Assembly: GCA_963792705.1 (NCBI GenBank)
Contig: CAWBXD010000001.1
Location: 62,001 to 126,000 of the forward strand
Direction of reading: 5' to 3'
DNA: 64,000 nucleotides
DNA from: JBBQVS01 sp963792705
GTDB taxonomy: Bacteria > Chloroflexota > Ktedonobacteria > Ktedonobacterales > Ktedonobacteraceae
The translations under genes and the position numbers were made by a program. Under the pieces are notes generated by a model, which saw nothing but the letters and a program-made list of their open reading frames with translations, did not search any database and was not told the origin of the DNA. Positions 16,307-24,931 of this stretch are shown here, piece by piece. The number at the start of each line of letters is the position of its first letter. Position 1 is the first letter of the stretch.

Positions 16307-16774
16307 TTATGAGTTAGTACGCCGCTCGAGCAGAAAGACGGGAATTTCACGCTCGGTTTTCTTTTGATACTCAGCATAGTTTGGAAAGACTGAGATCGCC
16401 TGTGCAAAGGCCAATTCCCGCTCTGCATCACGCAATAATCTCGCGGTCGCTGCGAACTTTTCGTTTCCGACCTCAATCGTCACGTCGGGATGAGCCAGTA
16501 CATTGTTGTACCACAATGGATTTTCTGGTGCGCCTCCCTTGGAAGCGACCGCGACGTAGGTATCACCATAAGGTACAGACATCAGTGGATAGATACGCTC
16601 CAGGCCCGATTTTGCCCCTCTGGTAGTGAGTAGAATTAAGGGTGCCCAGCCCTTCACCTTTCCTCCATTCGCCCGGAACTCCTCAATCACTTGATGATTG
16701 TAATCAACTTCTCCATTCGCCCGGAATTTCTCAACCACTTGACGATTACGGTCGGTTTGTTCAGCATCACTCAT
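16307..16774 (-). CDS. Deazaflavin (F420)-dependent nitroreductase family protein
   Basis: A 155-residue protein of the Ddn/DUF385 split-barrel family that uses F420H2. Diagnostic segments are PLILLTTRGAKSGLERIYPL, DTYVAVASKGGAPENPLWYNN and LAHPDVTIEVG. The N-terminus contains an exact-period duplication of 16 residues: NRQVVEKFRANGEVDY is followed by NHQVIEEFRANGGKVK. Family members normally have one such helix before the PLILL strand, so this is an in-frame tandem duplication of 48 bases. The fold probably tolerates it. Monocistronic; the ATG at 16774 follows AGAGGAGAAAT. Confidence 0.87.
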   Translation of the reverse strand: MSDAEQTDRNRQVVEKFRANGEVDYNHQVIEEFRANGGKVKGWAPLILLTTRGAKSGLERIYPLMSVPYGDTYVAVASKGGAPENPLWYNNVLAHPDVTIEVGNEKFAATARLLRDAERELAFAQAISVFPNYAEYQKKTEREIPVFLLERRTNS

Positions 16775-16849
16775 TGCTTAAATTTCTCCTCTTACATATC
16801 TTCAAATAGAAGGTTTTTCTTTTCTATATAGCTTTTAACGCAAAATCTC

Positions 16850-19753
16850 TTACCCCGTATTCCTCACACCTGCTGCAACCCCGTTAATAGTCAACAGAAC
16901 CGCATACGTCAACTTGGCGCGTTCTTGTTCATCAATGCTGGCATGTTCTTCTTGTTCGGGGTCGAGGGCAAGCGGACCTCCTATGTTGCGGAGGCGTCGT
17001 AGTAGCATGATTTGGAAGTAGCTCAATGGGTCAACATAGGGGTTGCGCCGCCGAATGGATTCTTGCAAGACGGGAGTATGGTCGAGTAGTGCATGACCGC
17101 CGACGATACGCAAGATAGCTCGTTCGGTACGCTCGTATTCTTGCTGAATAGCAGACGCCATATGCTGTCGCAACTCCACATCATCGACAAGCAAGGCGTA
17201 GTGGTGCGCGATATGCATGTCTGCTTTGGAGAGCGTCATCTGCATATTGTCCAGGAAGGCTCGTAGAAAAGGCCACTCGTGATACATCTGCTGTAATTGT
17301 GCAAGATGCACAGTTGGGTTCTCATCCAAATATGCCTCTAATGCAGTACCAACACCGTACCAGCTTGGCAAGACGTAACGGCTCTGCATCCACGAGAAGA
17401 CCCAGGGAATTGCGCGTAATTCTTCGATACTATGACCCGTTGTTCTACGTGCTGGTCGAGAGCCAATATTGAGCCAGCCTAGCTCAAGAATAGGTGTAGC
17501 TTGTTCAAAGAAACGCACGAAATTGGGGTCCTCATAAATGAACTTGCGGTATTGTGCGTGTGCCCTCTCCGAAAGTCTATCGAGTGTGTGTATCCACTCC
17601 TCTGGCGTCACAGTTGGTGTTTGGGAAGCGGTGAGAGTTTCAGGAATGCTTGATTGCACCACACCAGCAACCACCAGTTCCATGTTACGGATAGCAATCT
17701 CGTGTAGCCCATATTTGAACGAAAGCATTTCGCCCTGCTCGGTGATGCGGATACGCCCATTGACTGTTTGCGGTGGTTGACCAAGAATAGCCTCGTAAAT
17801 CGGACCACCACCACGCCCAATGGCACCACCACGTCCATGAAACATCGTGATACCAATGCCAAATTGTCGTCCCAATGCTGCTACTCGTTCCTGCGCCTTG
17901 TACAGTTCCCAACCAGAGGTCAGAATTCCACCATCTTTGCTGCTATCGGAATAGCCGAGCATCACCTGTTGCTGATCGTGACAACGCGTAAGATAGCGTC
18001 TGTAGTCCGGGTGTGTGAAGGCACGTTCTAGCATCGTTGTACAAGAGCGTAAGTCCCCAATAGTCTCAAATAATGGCACAATCGGTAGATTCTCAAGGCC
18101 AGCCTCTTTACAAAAGAATTGCACCTCTAACAGATCGCTCAGACTGGTTGCCATGCTGATGATATAGCATGTAACCGCCTTGTCGCCAAAGGTTTCACGT
18201 GCTCGTCGAATAGCATGAAAGGTGTTGAGAATATGAAGCGTTGACTTACTGAGTGGCAGACCCGCATGAGAGAGTAAGCGTGGGTCGCGTAACAAATACT
18301 CAAGCACGGCAATACGCTCTTCCTCGTCAAGTTTCGTATAGTCGTCTACACGTAGTCCAGTGACTTGTAGTAGTTCAGCTAATGCGGAGGCGTGGCGTTG
18401 GCTATGCTGTCGAGTGTCAAGCGCGACAAAGTGGAAGCCGAACACCTCAACCTGTCGTATCAGTTTGGTGAGTTGCCCATACGCTAAATCGTCTTCGTTA
18501 TCACGTAACAGGCTTTTCTGCACGAGGCGCAAATCTGTAAGCAGTTCTTCCGCGTCAGCATATGCTGAAGTGATTGTCTCGGTTTTGGTCGGTTCGTCTT
18601 GTGAATGCAAAAAGGGACTCGTCTTTAGAGCGGGTAGAGAGGATTTTGTTGCCTCTAATCGGTTCCACATGAAGGACAACTTGTGGCGATACGGCTCTAA
18701 TGCCATAGGAGGTCCAAAGGTTTTCTCGTAGTCGGGTAGGCGACGAGCATCCTGTTCCAATGACTGTCGAAGTTCATCGGTGATTTGTAGATGGTTGAGC
18801 GACTGCGAATACTCCTGAGCCAGATTTTTGATTGTGGAACGATAATGTTCGATGATATAGCTACGTTGTAGGGTCAAGGCTTCAAGCAACGTATCTGGCC
18901 CGACAAAGGGATTGCCATCCTGATCGCCGCCAATCCAGGAACCCAAACGCAAAAATGATGGCACCTGTACGCCAGGGTAGGTCGTGTGTAATTCTTCCTC
19001 GAACTCCTCATACAGGTCAGGCAAGGCATCGTACAGCACTTCATCCAGGTAATAGATGCCCATTTTAATTTCGTCTACAGGCGTCGGGCGTACATGACGC
19101 ACGGCATCGGTACGCCATAACAACGTCACGATACTTTCCAATTCTCGTTGCCATTGTGCATGTTGACGTGGCGTCATCTTCTTAAAATCGCGCTCTTCCA
19201 ACAGTTCCGTGATACGGCGTGTTTTGGTAATCAGGCTACGGCGTGTAGCCTCAGTCGGGTGAGCCGTGAAGACAAGTTCAATCGAAAGCTGGTCGAGCAG
19301 ATGTTGTACGGCGGGTTCGTCAAGGGCGTTTTGCTTGAGAAAATCCACGAGACCTGAGAGTGAGCCATGTTGTGGCGTCTGTATTGCTTGCAACTCATGA
19401 GCGCGTCTACGACGGATGCGATGATATTGTTCTGCTGTATTCACGAGATGAAAATACACGGTAAAGGCGCGAATAACGCCTATCGCGGTATCAAGGTCAC
19501 ACCCTTGCACAATGCGAGTAATCTCTTGATCGAGTGCGAATATGTCCTCTTCGAGCGATAAATCCTCGCTATCCTGATTTAGTTTGAGGGTGTAGTCACG
19601 GAGGCGTTTGCAATTATGGCGCAACTGTTCAACTGTGTCAAACATGGTGTCGCCACCATGTCGGCGTATAGCCAGCCCCAACGCGTCGCCCAGTGTACGA
19701 ATATCACGCCGCAATGGAGCATCTTTTCCAGCGCGGTCAAGCTGTTCTTCCAT
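16850..19753 (-). CDS. ppc: Phosphoenolpyruvate carboxylase
   Basis: Carboxylates PEP with bicarbonate to oxaloacetate and Pi, refilling the TCA cycle. The 967-residue product carries VFTAHPTEATRRS with the catalytic His, GGDQDGNPFV, MLGYSDSSKDGG, FHGRGGAIGRGGGP and the C-terminal NTG typical of the family. The start is ATG at 19753 (MEEQLDRAGKD), preceded by AAAGGAC. A further in-frame ATG at 19792 adds 13 hydrophobic residues without support. The gene stands alone; oxaloacetate/aspartate supply would serve the neighbouring arginine unit and glutamate metabolism, although no regulatory link is visible. Confidence 0.95.
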   Translation of the reverse strand: MEEQLDRAGKDAPLRRDIRTLGDALGLAIRRHGGDTMFDTVEQLRHNCKRLRDYTLKLNQDSEDLSLEEDIFALDQEITRIVQGCDLDTAIGVIRAFTVYFHLVNTAEQYHRIRRRRAHELQAIQTPQHGSLSGLVDFLKQNALDEPAVQHLLDQLSIELVFTAHPTEATRRSLITKTRRITELLEERDFKKMTPRQHAQWQRELESIVTLLWRTDAVRHVRPTPVDEIKMGIYYLDEVLYDALPDLYEEFEEELHTTYPGVQVPSFLRLGSWIGGDQDGNPFVGPDTLLEALTLQRSYIIEHYRSTIKNLAQEYSQSLNHLQITDELRQSLEQDARRLPDYEKTFGPPMALEPYRHKLSFMWNRLEATKSSLPALKTSPFLHSQDEPTKTETITSAYADAEELLTDLRLVQKSLLRDNEDDLAYGQLTKLIRQVEVFGFHFVALDTRQHSQRHASALAELLQVTGLRVDDYTKLDEEERIAVLEYLLRDPRLLSHAGLPLSKSTLHILNTFHAIRRARETFGDKAVTCYIISMATSLSDLLEVQFFCKEAGLENLPIVPLFETIGDLRSCTTMLERAFTHPDYRRYLTRCHDQQQVMLGYSDSSKDGGILTSGWELYKAQERVAALGRQFGIGITMFHGRGGAIGRGGGPIYEAILGQPPQTVNGRIRITEQGEMLSFKYGLHEIAIRNMELVVAGVVQSSIPETLTASQTPTVTPEEWIHTLDRLSERAHAQYRKFIYEDPNFVRFFEQATPILELGWLNIGSRPARRTTGHSIEELRAIPWVFSWMQSRYVLPSWYGVGTALEAYLDENPTVHLAQLQQMYHEWPFLRAFLDNMQMTLSKADMHIAHHYALLVDDVELRQHMASAIQQEYERTERAILRIVGGHALLDHTPVLQESIRRRNPYVDPLSYFQIMLLRRLRNIGGPLALDPEQEEHASIDEQERAKLTYAVLLTINGVAAGVRNTG

Positions 19754-20301
19754 AAAAAATGCTGTCCTTTTGTAGAGATAAAAAACGAGCAAGCGACACG
19801 CCGTTGTGCTTTCAAGAGAATTGTATCATAATTATCGCATGTGTCTCAAAAATAGCGATCAAACCTTTTCGCAACTCGCGTTCACAGCGTAGCACCCATT
19901 CTCCACACTTCACTCGTACACACCCATAGGCTAAAGTAGTGTCCTAATTTCATGCGTTGCTAACCAGGTGTATAGAATTAGACCTCGCATACATGTATAC
20001 GTTGCACATATATTTCCTGTTCAAAAACAAAATTTTTTGTTTTTTTCTTCCAGAAACATATTTTTATCTTGCTTCTGGGCAAGTATTTGTGCATCATGCA
20101 CAAATACTTGCCCATTAACTTCTTTCATTTTGTCCATATTAATTATTGTCAATGTAACTATATACTTTATGCAGCAGAGAAGGATAGGGAACGCAATGAC
20201 CGCGTGCCTTCCTCTTACCCTAAGCCGTGAGTGCTTTTCGTGTGGTAATGATGCCGCAAGTGTTGACAGTATTGTGAAACACAAGAAGGGGACTACTACA
20301 C
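19754..20301. other. Intergenic region between divergent ppc and APC permease
   Basis: About 550 bases without a supported gene. It contains an AT-rich tract near 20025-20050 and the hairpin at 20076-20114. Short open frames here have no ribosome-binding sites or recognisable products. Promoters of both flanking genes are expected; AAGGGGAC before 20302 serves the permease. Confidence 0.5.
20076..20114. terminator. Strong hairpin with 18-bp perfect stem
   Basis: TGGGCAAGTATTTGTGCA (20076-20093) pairs exactly with 20097-20114 around a three-base loop, and a run of pyrimidines including TTTT follows on the plus side. It is not at the end of any visible gene, being about 190 bases before the permease and about 320 bases upstream of ppc. 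It may be a leader attenuator or the terminator of an unseen small RNA. Confidence 0.55.
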
Positions 20302-21870
20302 ATGGCTGCTGAATCATCCTCCGAAGTCAAAATGGTACCAACTCTGGGCCTTACTGGTGTAACAATTAACGCTATGGCGTTGATTGCACCAGGCGCCTTC
20401 CTCTGGACCACCTATCAGTTGCAGGCTCCATCAAGCTCTGGATTGAATATGTGGTTCTCTGTATTCGTTGCGACCGCCATTGCTTTGCTGACTGCAATCG
20501 CATATGCGGCACTCGCGCAACGTTATCCAGAAGCTGGAGCAGGTAGTTCATACTACTTTGCGGAAGCTGCAATTTTGCATAAGGAAGAGCATCGCCACTT
20601 CAAGTTCGCGCGTTTAGCAAAGTTTATCGTCGGTTGGGCATCACACCTCTACTATTGGGTATACCCCGGTATTATGGTGGCCTTCATGGGCTTGGTCATT
20701 ACCTACATCATTCAGACCTTTAACCCATCCTTTGGTGCTGGTTGGCAAGAAGTTATCGTCTGCATAGTTTTTGCTGCGATTGTCGGTGGTATCGCATTTA
20801 TTGGTGTATCTGGTGCAACCGTTGCCAATATCATCATCAACGTGATCCAAATTTTGTCCCTCTTAATATTTTCCATTCTTGCGATTGCCTATCGTGCTTC
20901 ACACCCGAATGTGCATTATGTTCACCCAAGTGCTTTGAGCGTCATCACTCCTCATGACTTGAGCGGCCTTATCTTCCAGGTGAGTATTGCCATCCTGCTC
21001 GTCGTCGGTTTCGAGTCGGCTACCGCACTTGCGGCTGAGACAAAAAATCCTGGTCGTGATATTCCACGTGGTGTAATCTTGTCGCTGATTATTCAAGCGG
21101 TCATATTCTACTTTTTCGAGTACTTTGCCGCTAACTTCTTTATCAACAGTGGCTATACGGTTGGTACTGGAAAAGCTCTTGTGAGCGGCTTGGATGCGGC
21201 TGCGACAACTCCCTCTGCTGCACCTATCGGTGACATGGCGAAAATTATCGGCGATGCGATGCTTGGTGGCAATGGTACTGCTTTTGCTATCATCTTGGCG
21301 GCAACGGTTGTCATCGCCCTCGTTGGAACATCACTTTCCTGCTTGAACACAGGTGTACGTGTCACCTATGCAATGGGTAAGGATACCGAACTTCCTAGCG
21401 TGTTTGGCTTCTTACACGGTCGTTTCCGCACCCCTCACATTGGCGTTATCGTGTTGACGGTCCTCTCTGCTCTGTTGGGTTCATACGGTGTGTTAAACGT
21501 CAACAACCTGACGCAGATCACGCTGATCTCTAACATCGGCACCTTTGTCTTGTACGGCATGACCTGTATCATCTGTGTTGTTGCCTTCGCAGGAGTGGTT
21601 GGGCGTAATGTCTTTGGTACACTTGTGGCACCAATTCTCGGTGCTATCCTAAACATTGGTATGCTCTTCGCGGTTCTCTACTATGCAATCACTGCTGGTG
21701 GTGCTTCGCAGGTTGATACCATTGTTGCAGGTGTCATCAGTGTTGTGTGGCTAGCTGGTGGTTTCGCATACCTGTACATCCGTCAAGCGGTTACAGGTAT
21801 TCGGGTGTTGCATCCTGAAGATCATAAGGAGAAAAACAATATCTCCGTCGGTGCGGGTGGCGGAAGGTAA
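20302..21870 (+). CDS. APC-superfamily amino acid permease
   Basis: A 522-residue integral membrane transporter with about 12-14 predicted spans. GVTINAMALIAPGAFLWTTY in TM1 carries the unwound small-residue stretch typical of APC carriers. SGATVANIIINVIQI and VVGFESATALAAETKNPGRD (TM6 region and the following loop) are classic for amino acid/polyamine permeases. The ATG follows AAGGGGAC. A strong hairpin follows the stop. The substrate cannot be assigned. The convergent neighbour is a USP-like protein, and the next gene is another APC carrier with a USP-like tail, so this is a transport cluster. Confidence 0.9.
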   Translation: MAAESSSEVKMVPTLGLTGVTINAMALIAPGAFLWTTYQLQAPSSSGLNMWFSVFVATAIALLTAIAYAALAQRYPEAGAGSSYYFAEAAILHKEEHRHFKFARLAKFIVGWASHLYYWVYPGIMVAFMGLVITYIIQTFNPSFGAGWQEVIVCIVFAAIVGGIAFIGVSGATVANIIINVIQILSLLIFSILAIAYRASHPNVHYVHPSALSVITPHDLSGLIFQVSIAILLVVGFESATALAAETKNPGRDIPRGVILSLIIQAVIFYFFEYFAANFFINSGYTVGTGKALVSGLDAAATTPSAAPIGDMAKIIGDAMLGGNGTAFAIILAATVVIALVGTSLSCLNTGVRVTYAMGKDTELPSVFGFLHGRFRTPHIGVIVLTVLSALLGSYGVLNVNNLTQITLISNIGTFVLYGMTCIICVVAFAGVVGRNVFGTLVAPILGAILNIGMLFAVLYYAITAGGASQVDTIVAGVISVVWLAGGFAYLYIRQAVTGIRVLHPEDHKEKNNISVGAGGGR

Positions 21871-21881
21871 TCTTCTAGACT

Positions 21882-21940
21882 CTGTTTATAACAAAGAGCG
21901 TGTGCGACACATAGCCGCACACGCTCTTTGTTATAAACAG
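21882..21940. terminator. Bidirectional terminator, 25-bp perfect stem
   Basis: Arms 21882-21906 and 21916-21940 are exact complements (core ACAAAGAGCGTGTGCG) with a 9-base loop. The stop of the minus-strand USP-like gene (21931-21933) lies inside the right arm. It separates convergent genes. Confidence 0.8.
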
Positions 21941-22410
21941 GCTACTTTCGTTAATTGAGCTGTTAGTGTACGAAAAATTCCTTTTTCATTCTTTCTTTTA
22001 GTTGGGGTGTAAAGAATTTGCAGTGGATATGGCTTACTCAAACACAACTGCTGCGCCTCATTTGTCTGCAAGAAGCAAGCCTCTTGTCCCTCGTATGCAA
22101 GTATAATTCGTTGACAATGCATTTGCTGAGCGTTGCTAGTGATACTCTCAAAAACATTGTACGTATAGCGTTCGTGCTCTTCAACGGGAACGTGATGCAT
22201 CTCCCCTTGTGTCTGAAGGATGGTAAGAAAGTCTTTTACCTGCAAAATACGCTCAAGCCGTGCGTCCTCGGCGCGCTGGCGCTCTGCAAGAGGAATGAGC
22301 GCAAGTGCAACAACCGTCGCATTATGTGTTCTCGCTAGTTGAAGAACATTGTGTAGTGCCTTTGTATTCACGCCGTATGTAAACGGCAAAAGAAAGCGTG
22401 TTTCTTTCAT
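21931..22410 (-). CDS. Universal-stress-protein-like protein
   Basis: About 159 residues from the ATG at 22410 (MKETRFLLPFTYGVNTKAL), which is preceded by TGGGGAAAT; other in-frame starts lie at 22425 and 22434. Segments such as TRFLLPFTYG, ATVVALALIPL, a long charged helix and QRIILAYEG follow the alternating strand/helix order of the UspA fold. The nucleotide-binding GxxGxxG loop is not evident, so it is a divergent member. It lies between two APC permeases, one of which carries a similar C-terminal domain, so a role in sensing or regulating transport is plausible but unproven. Confidence 0.6.
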   Translation of the reverse strand: MKETRFLLPFTYGVNTKALHNVLQLARTHNATVVALALIPLAERQRAEDARLERILQVKDFLTILQTQGEMHHVPVEEHERYTYNVFESITSNAQQMHCQRIILAYEGQEACFLQTNEAQQLCLSKPYPLQILYTPTKRKNEKGIFRTLTAQLTKVACL

Positions 22411-22529
22411 CAAGTATTTCCCCATTGACACCAAGAGTAACTGTTTGTTGTTGCTTCTAGTGTACTAGAGAAACCCTCAAAAAACGCTCAAAGCTAAAGA
22501 GAAGTTCTAAAGAAATCCTAAAGAAAATC

Positions 22530-22599
22530 TGTAGGGACCGATTGATCGCGTCCTCTTGGCAATCAACCGTCAAGAGGACGCGATCAATCGGTCCCTACA
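22530..22599. repeat. Palindromic element, full copy with 29-bp arms
   Basis: TGTAGGGACCGATTGATCGC... (22530-22558) is the exact complement of 22571-22599, with a 12-base loop. It belongs to the dispersed family with ends GTAGGGACCGATTKATCGCG. It lies between the start of the USP-like gene and the end of the next permease gene, both on the minus strand. Confidence 0.85.
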
Positions 22600-22614
22600 C
22601 ATACTCGTCCTCTT

Positions 22615-22687
22615 TTGTTAAACAATAATTATCGTGTCCTCCTCGCGCAATTCATTGCGCCTCGGACGCCATCAATGTGGTCCCTAC
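22615..22687. repeat. Palindromic element, decayed copy
   Basis: The right end ...GGACGCCATCAATGTGGTCCCTAC fits the family. The left arm keeps only ATTATCGTGTCC. The centre CGCGCAATTCATTGCGCC is itself palindromic and resembles the 23-bp GGCGCAAT segments at 62541 and 62661. It follows the intact copy by 16 bases. Confidence 0.65.
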
Positions 22688-22702
22688 AAAAATATTTTTG
22701 TT

Positions 22703-24796
22703 TCACCATGATGAGACAAGATGAGCTACTTTCCCACCTGAGATGGTTTCGTAACGGATACGGTTGGGGCTGATACTGCCTAGCATGGCGATATCGTCGG
22801 CAGCAATGAGTATTTCGTGCGGACGCATCGTTTCCCAGATACGTGTCACAATCTCCGCTTCTTGCGTTTCCGAAATCTGCTGTATCGGTCTATAGAGAAA
22901 TTGTGGCTCCGCATTGGCATTGGTGGCAAGCATCATGGTTTCCGCCGTTCTCAACGTTTGAATAGCAGCCTCATCGTAGAGGTACGGTTCATAATATTCA
23001 AAAGGTTGTAGCGGCGGTGCATCTTTGGGTTCACCAATGTAAAGAAATGCCAGCGGTTTGCCATTGATATGCTTTGTTGCCGCTTGCACAACAAGTGAAT
23101 TGTGTTTCTCTTTGCCTGTTAACAGCACTGCAAGTGTCGCATGTGACAATTGCTCAACACTACTCAAGGAAACCACATGAATTGGGGTGTGTCCCTGTGC
23201 CTCTTGTTGTTTGTAGTTGAAGTATGCGATAACCATACCAATAATTGTAACCGAGCCGCCGAAAAGTGTTGCCAACGGTTTGGCGACCAGATTTGTGGAC
23301 CACGCAATAACAACAAGCACAGTGGTAAGAATGCCTAACGCAAAATCGACTGAGGACCAGGCACTACGCAGTCTAGTGCGTAGCGAAACGTGTACAGGAG
23401 CATGGTAGAAGCCATTCGTGCTGTGCGCTCCATTCGTTCCGTTTTTCTCTAGTGCGGCTGTATGCGAATCTTCAACGTGTGATATGTCCAATATTTCCAA
23501 TTGCGCTGTTATTTTTGCCGCATCCTCCTCCTCTTGTGGGACGACCTGATAGGCTGGCCTTCGGGCCGCTCGTCGATCTTTGTAACGCACAATGTCTAGC
23601 CCAAGACACGTAAGTGTGAACGCACCTAGCAGACCAAATGCATACATATCTCCAAGCACGTCAATGTTTCCAAGAACGAGCAGGAGTACAACGATAGGAA
23701 TGCCCGTTGCTAACATAATAGAGTAGTGGGGCGTGTCACGAAGCTTGTTGCGTTTCAGGACAAAGGCGGGGAAAAAGCCTAAGCGAGATAAGGCCATAAA
23801 CACGTGATATGCGCCAATAATGGCAGTATTGCTGGCAAAGACGAGTAACGCGCTGGCACTAATCGCAACCTCTGTTTGTAGGAGTCCATTTCCCCAATGA
23901 CCAGCAAGTAGGGAAATCAGTTGAGTACGAAGAAGATGGTTATTTGCGGCCGCAGGTTGCAAGAGTGTTGAGAACATCGTGAGCAATGGACTGGTAATCC
24001 CAATGGTGAGGACAACAAGTAGTAGCGCGATGCCTGCAATCTTCTTACGTGGTGTTCGCATCACTGGCGATAACTGCGAAATGCTTTCCAAACCGGAGAA
24101 TGCGAGAAAAGAACCTGCGAAGCCAATAAGTAGTGATTGAGGCGTGAGAGCATTTGCTGCAAACGTTTCCGAAAATAGCTTCAAGAAGGTAGGTAAGGAA
24201 AGGTGTGTAAAGACGGTGATGAGGATGGCTATATCGCTTATAAACGCGATGATTGCGCCAACGAAACTCACCTTTGCGCTTTCGCTGATACCCACCCAGT
24301 TAAGAATACCAAGTAGCACAAGGACGCCAATCGTCAGGAAAAGCAATGGAAGCTGGATTGGCCCGAAAAATGGTATAGCGATGCTTAGGCCAAGTGTAGG
24401 AAGTACAACGCTCAAATATTGCATTCCTGATAAGCAACTGATAGCGGCTGTAAGAAAATAATCGACGAGAATAAACATGCCGCCCAGAGCACCCACCCAT
24501 TTATTAATGGCTGAAGCAGCTACAGTAACGACACCACCACCTTGTGGGAAGCGATGTGTGACTTCCGCATACTTGAGCGTGAGTAGCACAAAAACGGACA
24601 TAGTGAGCAACACAAAGAAACCCGCAAGGTTGCCAACATTGCCATAAAGGATACCAGGAACGTAATAGACCGATGTTCCAATATCCGCGAAAACCACCGC
24701 CCAACAAAGCAAAGGCCCTAAGAGCGTTCCACCGTGACTGTGCTCATCTCCCTTTGCATCTGTCGCAGTTTCATGTACAACAGCGTCTTGTGACAC
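22703..24796 (-). CDS. APC-family permease with C-terminal USP-like domain
   Basis: About 697 residues from GTG at 24796 (VSQDAVVHETATDAKGDE), which has AAAGGA 9 bases upstream. The open frame continues to 24904, but the extra N-terminus is Cys-rich and implausible. Residues about 25-430 hold about 12 membrane spans with VVFADIGTSVYYVPGILYG and FLAFSGLESISQLSPVMR, an APC arrangement. A cytoplasmic linker and two more spans follow. The last about 150 residues (from VVSLSSVEQLSHATLAVLL) form a soluble domain with USP-like strand/helix order. Carrier-USP fusions are known in the superfamily; the substrate is unknown. Confidence 0.85.
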   Translation of the reverse strand: MSQDAVVHETATDAKGDEHSHGGTLLGPLLCWAVVFADIGTSVYYVPGILYGNVGNLAGFFVLLTMSVFVLLTLKYAEVTHRFPQGGGVVTVAASAINKWVGALGGMFILVDYFLTAAISCLSGMQYLSVVLPTLGLSIAIPFFGPIQLPLLFLTIGVLVLLGILNWVGISESAKVSFVGAIIAFISDIAILITVFTHLSLPTFLKLFSETFAANALTPQSLLIGFAGSFLAFSGLESISQLSPVMRTPRKKIAGIALLLVVLTIGITSPLLTMFSTLLQPAAANNHLLRTQLISLLAGHWGNGLLQTEVAISASALLVFASNTAIIGAYHVFMALSRLGFFPAFVLKRNKLRDTPHYSIMLATGIPIVVLLLVLGNIDVLGDMYAFGLLGAFTLTCLGLDIVRYKDRRAARRPAYQVVPQEEEDAAKITAQLEILDISHVEDSHTAALEKNGTNGAHSTNGFYHAPVHVSLRTRLRSAWSSVDFALGILTTVLVVIAWSTNLVAKPLATLFGGSVTIIGMVIAYFNYKQQEAQGHTPIHVVSLSSVEQLSHATLAVLLTGKEKHNSLVVQAATKHINGKPLAFLYIGEPKDAPPLQPFEYYEPYLYDEAAIQTLRTAETMMLATNANAEPQFLYRPIQQISETQEAEIVTRIWETMRPHEILIAADDIAMLGSISPNRIRYETISGGKVAHLVSSW

Positions 24797-24888
24797 GACA
24801 ACATAATCCTTTCGCAGAGAAGCGCGCCAATTTCTGGCTACACTGTAACATAGACAGGTAGAACAATCAAACTGTGGTGTTCCACCTG

Positions 24889-24917
24889 TTGGTGTTCGCT
24901 TCACTATATGCTATACT
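24889..24917 (+). promoter_or_regulatory. Promoter of the Ser/Thr kinase gene
   Basis: TTGGTG (24889-24894), a 17-base spacer and TATACT (24912-24917). The transcript would begin near 24924, leaving a leader of only a few bases before the first in-frame ATG at 24932, so translation may be leaderless or start at a later ATG. Confidence 0.6.
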
Positions 24918-24931
24918 GAAGCAATGTATGG

